Shown: positions 1-8,552 of the stretch, piece by piece
Numbering within the stretch: the stretch's first letter is position 1
Layout: each line of letters opens with the position of its first letter
Source: JAHFPN01 sp963765745
GTDB taxonomy: Bacteria > Pseudomonadota > Alphaproteobacteria > Rhizobiales > Xanthobacteraceae
Reading direction: 5' to 3'
Assembly (NCBI GenBank): GCA_963765745.1
Contig: CAVXXM010000004.1
Span: 124,001 to 188,000, forward strand
DNA: 64,000 nt
Made by a program: the position numbers and the translations under genes
The notes under the pieces: model-generated
What the model was told of the DNA's origin: nothing
Seen by the model: the letters and a program-made list of their open reading frames with translations, nothing else
Databases searched by the model: none

Positions 1-1
1 T

Positions 2-1513
2 GTCCGGGTCGGAACCCTCTCGCGTTCTCGCGCCGATCGCCTTACGGCCGAGATTGAGAGCCGCGTCGCGGGCATCGAAGACGCGGGCCTCGAACTCGAG
101 ACCGAGGACGGGCGCACCATGGCACTCACCTTCCAGCCGATGAAAGACGGCGGGTCGGTCATGCTCGTCGAGGACATTACCGAACGCCGCAGCTCGGAAG
201 CGAAAATCAATCACCTGGCGCGCTACGACGCATTGACCGGATTGCCCAACCGGACCTTCTTCCACGATCAGATGGAGCTGGCACTCGCCAAGGTTCGCCG
301 CAGCAAGGAATCCTGCGCGGTTCTCTTCATCGATCTCGATCAGTTCAAGCAGATCAACGACACCATGGGCCATCCGTTCGGAGACGAACTCTTGTGCGCC
401 GTCGCCGAGCGCCTGCGAGGCATCGCGCGAGATTCCGACGTGGTGGCGCGCTTTGGCGGCGACGAATTCATTATTCTCCAGTCGCCGATCAGGCGTCCGG
501 AGGAGGCAGCCTCGCTTGCCCGCCGTGTGGTCGAAGTGCTCAGCAAGACCTTCGACGTCGATAGCCATCAAGTCGTGATCGGCGCCAGCATCGGCATCGC
601 CGTCGCACCCCAGGACGGCATCGATACCGACTTGCTGCTCAAGAACGCCGACATGGCGCTCTATCGCACGAAGTCCGAGGGTCGCGGCGCCTGGCGCTTC
701 TTCGAGCGGGAAATGGACGTCAAGGCGCAAGCTCGCCGCAGTCTGGAGATCGATCTGCGGAATGCGCTCGCGACCGATGCGTTCAAGGTCTACTACCAGC
801 CCTTGTTCAACCTGCGCACGAAGCGGATCTCGACCTGCGAGGCGCTGCTACGCTGGCCGCATCCCGAACGCGGCATGGTTTCGCCCGCGGAGTTCATTCC
901 GATCGCCGAGGAGATGGGCCTGATCGTCGAGATCGGAAATCGCGTACTGCTCTGGGCTTGCACCGAATGCACCCAGTGGCCGGAAGCGGTCCGCGTCGCG
1001 GTCAACCTTTCCCCGATCCAGTTCCGGCGCGGCAGCGTCATCGACGCCATCCGCGCTGCGCTCGATGCGTCCGGGCTGTCGCCAAACCGGCTCGAGATCG
1101 AGATCACCGAGTCCGCGCTCGTTCAGGATGCTGAGGCGGCGCGCGCCGTTCTCCAGCAATTGCGCGACCTGGGTGTGCGCATTTCGCTCGATGACTTCGG
1201 CACCGGCTATTCGAGCTTGAGCTATTTGCACAGCTTCCCGTTGGACAAGGTCAAGATCGACCGCTCGTTCCTGCAGGGCATCGCAACCAGCGAGCGGTCG
1301 CTCACGCTCCTGCACGGGGTTGCGAGGCTGAGTGCCGAGCTCGGTATGTCGGTCACGATGGAAGGGATCGAGACCGAGGAGGAACTGGCGCTGGTCATGC
1401 ACGAGCCGAGCATCGACGAGGCGCAGGGCTTTCTGTTCAGCCCGGCGATTCCGGGCAGCACGATCCGCAAGCTCTTGTATTCGACGCACACTCGAATCGA
1501 GAAAGTGGCCTGA
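2..1513 (+). CDS. PAS-GGDEF-EAL bifunctional c-di-GMP protein (5' partial)
   Basis: The frame is open from the first bases, so the true start lies upstream of the window and the ATG at 119 is internal. The visible 503 residues begin with the end of a PAS-like fold closing in VEDITERR, then a GGDEF domain and an EAL domain. The cyclase signature reads RFGGDEF. The phosphodiesterase motifs EALLRW, NLSPIQF, EITES, LDDFGTGYSSLSYL and MEGIE are all present. Both halves therefore look catalytically competent, giving synthesis and hydrolysis of cyclic di-GMP, though which dominates cannot be told. The sensory N-terminus is missing. The next gene, 217 bp downstream on the same strand, is a FeeM-like acyltransferase with its own AT-rich leader. 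Confidence 0.93.
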   Translation, partial: VRVGTLSRSRADRLTAEIESRVAGIEDAGLELETEDGRTMALTFQPMKDGGSVMLVEDITERRSSEAKINHLARYDALTGLPNRTFFHDQMELALAKVRRSKESCAVLFIDLDQFKQINDTMGHPFGDELLCAVAERLRGIARDSDVVARFGGDEFIILQSPIRRPEEAASLARRVVEVLSKTFDVDSHQVVIGASIGIAVAPQDGIDTDLLLKNADMALYRTKSEGRGAWRFFEREMDVKAQARRSLEIDLRNALATDAFKVYYQPLFNLRTKRISTCEALLRWPHPERGMVSPAEFIPIAEEMGLIVEIGNRVLLWACTECTQWPEAVRVAVNLSPIQFRRGSVIDAIRAALDASGLSPNRLEIEITESALVQDAEAARAVLQQLRDLGVRISLDDFGTGYSSLSYLHSFPLDKVKIDRSFLQGIATSERSLTLLHGVARLSAELGMSVTMEGIETEEELALVMHEPSIDEAQGFLFSPAIPGSTIRKLLYSTHTRIEKVA

Positions 1514-1730
1514 TACCAGGCCGCATTGTGGCCGGTGATTTCTGCGGAGCTTGCACTCCAGGCGCTTTCTTAAAGATTTATCGATCGCTCAAACTGCCCG
1601 GATTCCCGCGCTCTCAACCGGTGCCCAACTTGGGCTAACGCCTTTATTCTTAAGGTTAATCCTTTACTTTCATTAACGGTGCGCTAACCTTCTTCTACCG
1701 GCGGCTGCATTCGCCGCGAGGAGGTTGCGT

Positions 1731-2438
1731 ATGAGCGCGCCTGCGCCTGCAAAGGCGGTTGGGCTTTCCGATTGGGTCACGCTGTTTCTGGAGCGCGTCG
1801 ACTATCGCCTGGCTAACTCTGCCGAAGATCGCGATGCGATCTACCGCCTGCGCTACGACGCGTATCTGCGGAAAGGCGCGATTCATCCCAATCTTAATCG
1901 CAGATTCATCGACGCGTACGATAGCCTGCCGAATGCTTGGACCTTCGGCGTTTATGTCGATGGCCAGCTCGCAAGCTCGTTTCGCATGCACGTGTCGAGC
2001 AAGGAATCGCCGCACTTACCGGCTTTGCAGGTTTTTACCGATGTGCTCGCACCTGAGCTCGTGGCGGGAAAAACGCTCATCGACCACACCCGCTTCGTGA
2101 CGAATCCCTCTGGTAGCCAGTATCCAGAGCTGCCCTATGCCACGGTGCGCCTCGGTTACATGGCCGCGGAATATTTTTCGGCCGATATGGGTGTCGCCGG
2201 GGTTCGCGGCGAGCATCAGCGTTTCTACAAGCGGGTCTTTGGCTATAAGCCGGTGACCGCTCCGCGATCCTATCCGACGCTGACAAAACCGATCGTCCTG
2301 ATGGTGCTCGATTTTCCCGCCGAGAGAGAAAAAATCGTCCGGCGGTATCCCTTCTTCCACTCGACAGCATTCGAGCGACGGATGCTGTTCGAGCGGGGCG
2401 GCGTCACCGCGGCGCAACGCACCGCGACCGCAGCCTGA
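1731..2438 (+). CDS. FeeM-like N-acyl amino acid synthase (GNAT fold)
   Basis: This 235-residue protein has the autoinducer-synthase/FeeM type of GNAT fold. It has an RLRYDAYLRKG motif near residue 40, a WTFGVYVDGQLASSFRMHV strand pair, a DHTRFV motif, and a C-terminal half with GVAGVRGEHQRFYKRVFGY. FeeM enzymes join a long-chain acyl group from acyl-ACP to an amino acid; the substrate here is unknown. I chose ATG 1731 because GAGGAGG at 1718-1724 sits six bases upstream; an in-frame TTG at 1725 overlaps that site's spacing. The 1514-1730 leader is AT-rich and carries TTAAGGTTAA-like sequence, a plausible promoter. No LuxR-type regulator is adjacent. Confidence 0.75.
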   Translation: MSAPAPAKAVGLSDWVTLFLERVDYRLANSAEDRDAIYRLRYDAYLRKGAIHPNLNRRFIDAYDSLPNAWTFGVYVDGQLASSFRMHVSSKESPHLPALQVFTDVLAPELVAGKTLIDHTRFVTNPSGSQYPELPYATVRLGYMAAEYFSADMGVAGVRGEHQRFYKRVFGYKPVTAPRSYPTLTKPIVLMVLDFPAEREKIVRRYPFFHSTAFERRMLFERGGVTAAQRTATAA

Positions 2439-2546
2439 TACCGGGCGCACACTCCAAGACGGCTGGATATTCTCCTGAGATCGGAAACTTGACGGCAATC
2501 GCCTGATTGCGCTCGATTACGCACCAACAAGAGAACGGGAGTGAAC

Positions 2547-3224
2547 ATGGGTACCAAGCTCAAGCTCAAGGCCGCGGATGGTTTCGAACTCGGCGCCTAC
2601 CGCGCCGATCCGAAAGGCACGCCCAAGGGCCGTGTCGTCGTCATCCAGGAGATTTTCGGCGTCAACAACCACATTCGCTCGGTGTGCGACCGGCTCGCGG
2701 AAGCGGGCTACACGGCGCTGGCGCCGGCGATGTTCGATCGCATCGTGCCGAATTTCGAAACCGGCTATTCGGACGCCGAAGTCGCCAAAGCCCGCGAATA
2801 TATCGCCAAAGTAGATTGGCCCAAACTGATGCTCGACGTGCAGGCCGCGACCGGCGCGCTGAAGAAGGAGGGCCCGGTCGCCATCCTCGGCTTCTGCCTC
2901 GGCGGCACCGTCGCCTTCCTTGCGGCGACTCAGAGCGACGACCTCGTCGCCGCGGTCGCCTATTACGGCGGTATGATCGTCAAGCACGCCGACAAGAAGC
3001 CGAAGGTTCCGGTGCAGATGCATTTCGGCGAGAAGGATGGCCATATCCCGCTCGCCGACGTCGAGGACATCAAGAAGAAGCGGCCGGAGAGCGAGGTTCA
3101 CGTTTATCTGGGCGCCGGCCACGGCTTCCATTGCGACGAGCGCGGCAGCTTCGAAACCAACAGTGCCAAGACCGCCTGGGCCCGCTCGCTTGCGTTTCTC
3201 GAAAAGGCGTTTGGGAAGCAATAG
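2547..3224 (+). CDS. dienelactone hydrolase family protein
   Basis: This is an alpha/beta hydrolase of the dienelactone hydrolase (carboxymethylenebutenolidase) family, about 225 residues, the usual size. The EIFGVN motif near residue 35 supplies the conserved Glu, GFCLGG holds the nucleophilic Cys of the G-x-C-x-G elbow, and GAGHGFH supplies the catalytic His near the C-terminus. The Asp of the triad probably lies in the FGEKDGHIP stretch. The start is ATG 2547 with GGGAG five bases upstream; GTG 2541 is an alternative. No signal peptide is visible, so it is probably cytoplasmic. No aromatic ring-cleavage genes are adjacent, so the natural substrate is not established. It is convergent with the SMP-30 gene, with three bases between. 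Confidence 0.9.
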   Translation: MGTKLKLKAADGFELGAYRADPKGTPKGRVVVIQEIFGVNNHIRSVCDRLAEAGYTALAPAMFDRIVPNFETGYSDAEVAKAREYIAKVDWPKLMLDVQAATGALKKEGPVAILGFCLGGTVAFLAATQSDDLVAAVAYYGGMIVKHADKKPKVPVQMHFGEKDGHIPLADVEDIKKKRPESEVHVYLGAGHGFHCDERGSFETNSAKTAWARSLAFLEKAFGKQ

Positions 3225-3227
3225 CCT

Positions 3228-4100
3228 TCAGCCGCCGAACACGGCTTCCGGCAGGCCGCGCACACCGGGCTGGATCGCGAAGAGATTGCCGGCGAGCGGC
3301 TCGGCGGCGTGCCGCTCCGGGCTCATGCGGAAACTCGCGGTGGTGATGTAAAGCGTGTCGAGCTTGTCGCCGCCGAAGGCGCAACAGGTGGGGTTGCTGG
3401 TCGGTAACGCGATGGTCCGGTCCACCCGGCCATCCGGCGCATAGCGCACGATGCGCGCGAGCCGGTACTGCGCGCTCCATAGAAAACCTTCCGCATCGAC
3501 GCAGGAGCCGTCCGGCCCGCCCACGTCGCCGTCCAGTTCCGCGAATGTCCGCCGCCTGGTGATCGCGCCGTCGGAGATGTCGAGATCGAAGGCCCAGATC
3601 AGGCGCCGCGGCGAGTCGGCGAAATAGAACGTGCGGTCGTCGGGCGAGAAGGCGATCGAATTCGGGATCGTGATCCGCGCCATCATCCGCGCGACCTTCA
3701 GATTGGGCTCGATGCGGTAGAGGCTGCCGGCCGGCTCCTGCATATCCATCTCCATGGAGCCGACCCAGAAGCGGCCGTACCGGTCCGCTCGGCCGTCATT
3801 GAGCCGGTGGTTCTCGACGCCGGGCTCCGGGTTCACGAGCAATCGCATGGCGCCGGTCACCGGATCGTAGGCATGCAGCCCGTTATTCATGGCGAGTGCG
3901 AAGCCGCCCGCCTTGCGGATGGCGAAACTGCCGACCTCGCGGCCCTGCAAGGGATAGCGGCGGTGCTCGCCGCTCGACGGATCGAACGACTGCAGCGCAG
4001 GCGCCAGGATGTCGATCCACCAGATGCGGCGCGTGCGCGGGTCCCAGATCGGGCATTCGCCGAGATGATCGCCGCAGGGGACCACGCTTTCGACCTTCAT
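3228..4100 (-). CDS. SMP-30/gluconolactonase/LRE family protein
   Basis: This 290-residue six-bladed beta-propeller belongs to the SMP-30/gluconolactonase family of Ca2+-dependent sugar lactonases. Family signatures are CGDHLGECPIWD at the N-terminus, NRLNDGRADRYGRFWVGSM, and PNSIAFSPDDRTFYFADS, which carry metal-binding Glu, Asn and Asp residues. The start ATG (4098-4100) overlaps the stop of the upstream FMN dehydrogenase in an ATGA arrangement, so the two are probably translationally coupled. An open frame extends further upstream inside that gene but is shadow. The pairing suggests oxidation of a sugar acid or hydroxy acid linked to lactone opening; this is inference. Confidence 0.9.
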   Translation of the reverse strand: MKVESVVPCGDHLGECPIWDPRTRRIWWIDILAPALQSFDPSSGEHRRYPLQGREVGSFAIRKAGGFALAMNNGLHAYDPVTGAMRLLVNPEPGVENHRLNDGRADRYGRFWVGSMEMDMQEPAGSLYRIEPNLKVARMMARITIPNSIAFSPDDRTFYFADSPRRLIWAFDLDISDGAITRRRTFAELDGDVGGPDGSCVDAEGFLWSAQYRLARIVRYAPDGRVDRTIALPTSNPTCCAFGGDKLDTLYITTASFRMSPERHAAEPLAGNLFAIQPGVRGLPEAVFGG

Positions 4101-5242
4101 CGCGTCCCCCGTTGGTGGATCGGCGCCGCCGCCTTGAGACTTTGAATATCGGTGTAGCCGATCTGCGCCATGCAGCGGCTCGTCTCGTCGCTGAGCAAGT
4201 CGATGCATGTTTCCGGACCGGTCGCACCGAGTCCGGCCACCGCGTACATCATGGCGCGGCCCACGAGCACGAAGTCGGCGCCGGCGGCGAGCGCCTTCAC
4301 GATATGCTCGCCCGAACGCACGCCGCTATCGATCAATAGTGGAAAGCCGGGCCCGACCGCGGCGCGTATTTCCGGCAGCACGTCGATCGTGGCCGGCAGC
4401 GACGCGAGTTGGCGCCCGCCGTGGTTGGAAATGACGACGCCGTCGCAGCCGATCTCGCGCGCCTTGAGCGTGTCCTCGGCCGAGAGCAGGCCCTTGATCA
4501 AGATCTTTCGTTTCCAGCGCTCGCGCAGCCGCTTCATGTCGTCCCAGTTGAAGCGGCCGGTGACCTGCGAAGACATGAAGCCTGCGATCGTCTGCGGCCC
4601 GGTCGCCGTCGCGTAGCGCTCCATATTGGCGAAACGCGGCACGCCCGCCTTGAGGGTGGCGAGCGACCATCGCGGGTGCGCGGCGAGCTCGTAGAGCGTG
4701 CGCGGCGTGAAGCGGAACGGCAGCGAAAAATTATTCCGCAGGTCACGCAACCGCCGCGGTGTTGCAGGCACGTCAACGGTGACCAGCATGGTCTCGTAGC
4801 TGGCGCGCTCAGCGCGCAGCACGAGATCGTCGATCATCTCCTGGCTGCGCGAGACATAGAGCTGGAACCAGCAATGGCCCGGCGCCACTTCGGCGATGCG
4901 CTCGAGCGTCGTGCTCGCTGGCGTCGAGAGCGAGTAGGGGATGCCGGCATCGACGCACGCGCGCGCCACCATCTCTTCCGCGCCCGGCCACATGACGTTG
5001 CCGAGCCCGATCGGCGCGGTGCCGAACGGCAGCGACCATTTCTTCCCGAACAACGTGGTCGAAAGATCGCGCTTCTCGACATTGATCAGCATGCGCGGCG
5101 TGAGCTGAATTTCGTCGAACGCGTCCTCGTTGCGGCGGATGCCGGCCTCGGAGCCGGCGCCGCCGTCCATGTAGTCGAACACGAATTTCGGCAGGCGGCG
5201 CTTCGCCAGCGCGCGGAAATCGGCGACCGAAGTGATGATCAT
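4097..5242 (-). CDS. FMN-dependent alpha-hydroxy acid dehydrogenase (L-lactate dehydrogenase family)
   Basis: The 381-residue TIM-barrel protein matches the FMN-dependent alpha-hydroxy acid oxidase/dehydrogenase family, which oxidises L-lactate, mandelate or glycolate. Visible landmarks are FDYMDGGAGSE near the N-terminus, APIGL, the WFQLYV strand, VDVPATPRR, the catalytic SNHGGRQL histidine motif, LLIDSGVRSG and VLVGRAMMYAV near the end for FMN phosphate binding. There is no clear Shine-Dalgarno before ATG 5242. It is the first gene of a two-gene unit with the SMP-30 lactonase. Membrane-bound family members have an insert in the middle; whether this one is respiratory or an oxidase cannot be decided here. 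Confidence 0.92.
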   Translation of the reverse strand: MIITSVADFRALAKRRLPKFVFDYMDGGAGSEAGIRRNEDAFDEIQLTPRMLINVEKRDLSTTLFGKKWSLPFGTAPIGLGNVMWPGAEEMVARACVDAGIPYSLSTPASTTLERIAEVAPGHCWFQLYVSRSQEMIDDLVLRAERASYETMLVTVDVPATPRRLRDLRNNFSLPFRFTPRTLYELAAHPRWSLATLKAGVPRFANMERYATATGPQTIAGFMSSQVTGRFNWDDMKRLRERWKRKILIKGLLSAEDTLKAREIGCDGVVISNHGGRQLASLPATIDVLPEIRAAVGPGFPLLIDSGVRSGEHIVKALAAGADFVLVGRAMMYAVAGLGATGPETCIDLLSDETSRCMAQIGYTDIQSLKAAAPIHQRGTR

Positions 5243-5301
5243 GGGAGGGAGCGGGCCTTACTTCGAGCGCGGCTACGGGCAGGTGAGGGCACTCTACGAT
5301 A

Positions 5302-5712
5302 TCAGCGCGCCTTGCGCCGCTTCTTGGCGAAATACTTCTTCATCGGCTTCCAGTAATGCGCGCGCCAGCCGGCCCGGTATTGCCGCACCTGCTTCGGCGT
5401 GAGCTTGGAATGGATGAAGATGAGCTTGGCGTCGGTCTTGCCCGATGGATGGATGCAGAGCTCGATCTGCGAGTCCTTGGCGCGCGCCGGGAATTCGCTG
5501 GTGCGCCAGGATTGCACGATGCACCAGTGCGGCTTGAGCTTGAGGTTCTTGCCGCGGATATGGTCGTCCCAGGCGGTGAAGCGGCCGCCCTTGCGCGGGC
5601 TCGCCTTGGCCTTGCCGCCGGTCATGGCCGAATGCTCGCGGCTTGAGAGCCAGGCCTTGTAGAGCGCCTTCGGCGCGACCGGCAGCCGCATCACGGTCTT
5701 GAACTGTGCCAT
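5302..5712 (-). CDS. SRPBCC/DUF1801-like lipid-binding-fold protein
   Basis: A 136-residue protein with the pattern of an AHSA1/SRPBCC domain: MAQFKTVMRLPVAPKALYKAWL opens the fold, followed by GGRFTAWDD, the KPHWCIVQSWRTSEFP strand and a lysine-rich C-terminus with RAHYWKPMKKYF. The start at 5712 has GGGAGG seven bases upstream, so the longer open frame to 6030 is rejected. The substrate or partner is unknown. It is divergent from the DUF3179 gene with 82 bp between, which probably holds both promoters. The C-terminal basic tail KKRRKAR is unusual for the fold. Confidence 0.8.
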   Translation of the reverse strand: MAQFKTVMRLPVAPKALYKAWLSSREHSAMTGGKAKASPRKGGRFTAWDDHIRGKNLKLKPHWCIVQSWRTSEFPARAKDSQIELCIHPSGKTDAKLIFIHSKLTPKQVRQYRAGWRAHYWKPMKKYFAKKRRKAR

Positions 5713-5794
5713 GGAAAATCCTCCCGATGAATTGTCGGCTGCCATGGTAACAATAGTGCGGCGTGCAGCGAAGACTGAATTGGAGGAACGCAGC

Positions 5795-6810
5795 ATGCGA
5801 GCCATTTCCGGCGTCTTTGGCGCGGCTTTGATCGGGATGGCGATGAGTGCCGCAATCGCCGATCCCGCTGATTGGCGCCGCCTGTGGCCACGCACCGATT
5901 TCAGCAAGCACGCGGTCGATTTCCGCGAGATCAAATCGGGCGGCCCGCCCAAGGACGGCATCCCCCCGATCGATGCGCCCAAATTCGAGCGCCTCGTCGC
6001 CGGCAAGGCGAGCGGCTGGGCTGCCGGCATCGCCGATATGGAGCCGGTGATCGCGCTGTCCGATCGGTGGCGACGCCCGCGCCTATCCGCTGCGTATCCT
6101 GGTCTGGCACGAGATCGTCAATGACGCGGTCGGCGGCGTGCCGGTCGCCGTTACCTATTGTCCGCTCTGCAACACCTCGCTCGTGTTCCGGCGCGAGCTC
6201 GACGGCCGTACTGTTCGATTTCGGCACCACCGGCAAGCTGCGCAACTCCGATCTCGTCATGTACGACCGCCAGACCGAGAGCTGGTGGCAGCAGTTCAGC
6301 GGCGAGGCCATCGTCGGCGAGCTGACCGGCAAGGCGCTGAAGCTTGTGCCGTCGCGGCTGGAGTTTTTTGCGCGCTTCCGCGAGCGTTTTCCGAACGGGC
6401 AGGTGCTGGTACCGGCGAACCCTGGCCTGCGGCCGTATGGTTCGACCCCCTATGGCGGCTACGATACCATCGGTAGCTGGCCGTTCCTCTACGAAGGCGG
6501 CATGCCGGACGGAATCGACGCCATGGAGCGGGTGATCGCGGTCGAAGTTTCGCCCGGCAGGCACGAAGCGTGGGCGCTCGAACTGTTGCGCGCCAGGCGT
6601 GAGATCGTGAGCGGCGATCTCGTGCTCAAATGGGAGCCGGGCCAGGCCTCAGCGCTCGACGCGCGCGAGATCGCGTCAGGCCGCGACGTCGGCAACGTGG
6701 TCGTGCAACGGCGCGTCGGCGACCGGCTCGAGGACGTTCCCTACGACCTGCCGTTCGCCTTCGCTTTTCACGCCTTCCGGCCCAAGAGCGTGATCCACCG
6801 CGCGCGCTGA
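5795..6810 (+). CDS. DUF3179 domain protein, exported; two frameshifts
   Basis: A DUF3179 protein of about 338 residues is encoded in three consecutive frames. It starts at ATG 5795 (GGAGG at 5782-5786) with a signal peptide ending near SAAIA. Family motifs are ARAYPLRILVWHEIVND, the metal-like CPLCNTS and GKLRNSDLVMYDRQT. Reading passes from frame 2 to frame 3 near 6060, where TCCGATC in place of TCGATC would be an extra C, and from frame 3 to frame 1 near 6211, where an extra T would be present. Removing both bases restores one continuous protein. Function of the family is unknown. The two breaks are probably sequence errors, but a recent pseudogene is possible. Confidence 0.82.
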
Positions 6811-6900
6811 ATCTCTTGCTCTCCCGGCGCCGCATCGCTAGATAAGCGCCGACTTCCGAACCCGTGGACATGGAACCGGCCGCGCGCGCCGCTCAAGCAC

Positions 6901-8552
6901 ATGCCTGAATACGTCTACCATATGCACGAGCTGACCAAGGCCTATCCGGGCGGCCGGAAGGTCTTGGAAAATATCAATCTTTCCTTCTACCCGGACGCCA
7001 AGATCGGGGTGCTCGGCATCAACGGCTCGGGCAAATCCACGCTCATGCGCATCATGGCCGGCATCGACAAGGAGTTCGTCGGCGAGGCCTGGGCCGCGAA
7101 GGACGCGCGCGTCGGCTATCTGCCGCAGGAGCCCGAGCTCGATGCCACGAAGAACGTGCGCGAGAACGTGATGGAGGGCGTGGCGTCGAGCCGCGCGATC
7201 CTGGAGCGCTACAACGAGCTCGCCGCCAATTATTCCGACGAGACCGCCGACGAGATGGCCAAGCTGCAGGACGAGATCGAGGCCAAGGGGCTGTGGGATC
7301 TCGACTCCAAGATCGACCTCGCCATGGACGCGCTGCGCTGTCCGCCCGACGACGCCAAGGTCGCGACGCTTTCCGGCGGCGAGAAGCGCCGCGTGGCGCT
7401 GTGCAAGCTGCTCCTGGAAGCGCCGGAGCTGTTGCTGCTGGACGAGCCCACCAACCATCTCGACGCCGAGACGGTCGCGTGGCTCGAGGGGCATCTGAAG
7501 CAATATCCGGGCGCGGTGCTGATTGTCACCCACGACCGCTATTTCCTCGATCACGTCACCAGCTGGATTCTGGAGCTCGACCGCGGCCGCGGCATTCCTT
7601 ATGCGGGCAACTATTCCGCCTGGCTCGAGCAGAAGCAGAAACGGCTCGAGCAAGAGGGCCGCGAGGAAGCGGCGCATCAGCGCGCCATCGTCCGCGAGCG
7701 CGAATGGATCAACGCGAGCCCCCGGGCGCGCCAGACCAAGGGCAAGGCGCGCATCAAGGCCTATGACGAATTGCTCGCCAAGGCCGCCGACCGCCTGCCG
7801 GGCTCGGCGCAGATCATTATTCCCGCCGGCCCGCGGCTGGGCGACACGGTGATCGATGCCGAGGGGCTCGGCAAAGCCTATGGCGACCTGCTGCTGTTCG
7901 AGGGATTGTCGTTCAAGCTGCCGCCGGGCGGCATCGTCGGCGTCATCGGCCCGAACGGCGCCGGCAAGACCACGCTGTTCCGCCTCATCACCGGCCAGGA
8001 GAAGCCCGACGCCGGCAAGATCACGGTCGGCGAAACCGCCGTGCTCGGCTACGTCGACCAGAGCCGCGACTCGCTCGACGGCAAGAAGAACGTCTGGGAG
8101 GAAATTTCCGGCGGCCAGGACGTGATCCATCTCGGCAAGCGCGAAATGCCGAGCCGCGCCTACGTCGCCGCGTTCAATTTCAAGGGCGGCGACCAGCAGA
8201 AGAAGGTGGGTTCAGTCTATCGGGCGGCGAGCGCAACCGCGTGCATCTGGCGAAAATGCTGAAATCCGGCGTCAATGTGCTGCTGCTCGACGAGCCGACC
8301 AACGATCTCGACGTCGAGACGCTCCGCGCGCTGGAGGAAGGGCTCGAGGACTTCGCCGGCTGCGCCGTCATCATCAGCCACGATCGCTTCTTCCTCGACC
8401 GCATCGCGACGCATATTCTGGCGTTCGAGGGCGACAGCCACGTCGAGTGGTTCGAGGGCAATTTCGAGGCCTACGAGGCCGACAAGAAACGGCGCCTCGG
8501 GGTCGCCGCGGAAATCCCGCACCGGATCAAGTACAAGAAATTCACGCGCTGA
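6901..8552 (+). CDS. ettA: energy-dependent translational throttle protein EttA (ABC-F); one frameshift
   Basis: This is an ABC-F ATPase of about 550 residues, the EttA length. It binds the ribosomal E site and gates translation according to ATP/ADP. The first cassette has GINGSGKST, LSGGEKRR and LLLDEPTNHLD; the arm and P-site tether region follows; the second has GPNGAGKTT, SGGERNRVHL and LLLDEPTNDLD. The C-terminus ends in HRIKYKKFTR. The frame changes between about 8205 and 8225, just before the second SGGER signature, where one base is missing or two are extra. Everything after it continues in the new frame. The 3' end overlaps the convergent GT2 gene by about 11 bases. Confidence 0.92.

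Noticed and set aside
6838..8130. Minus-strand frame of about 430 codons opposite ettA
   Set aside because: Mirror of EttA codons; no motif or ribosome site.
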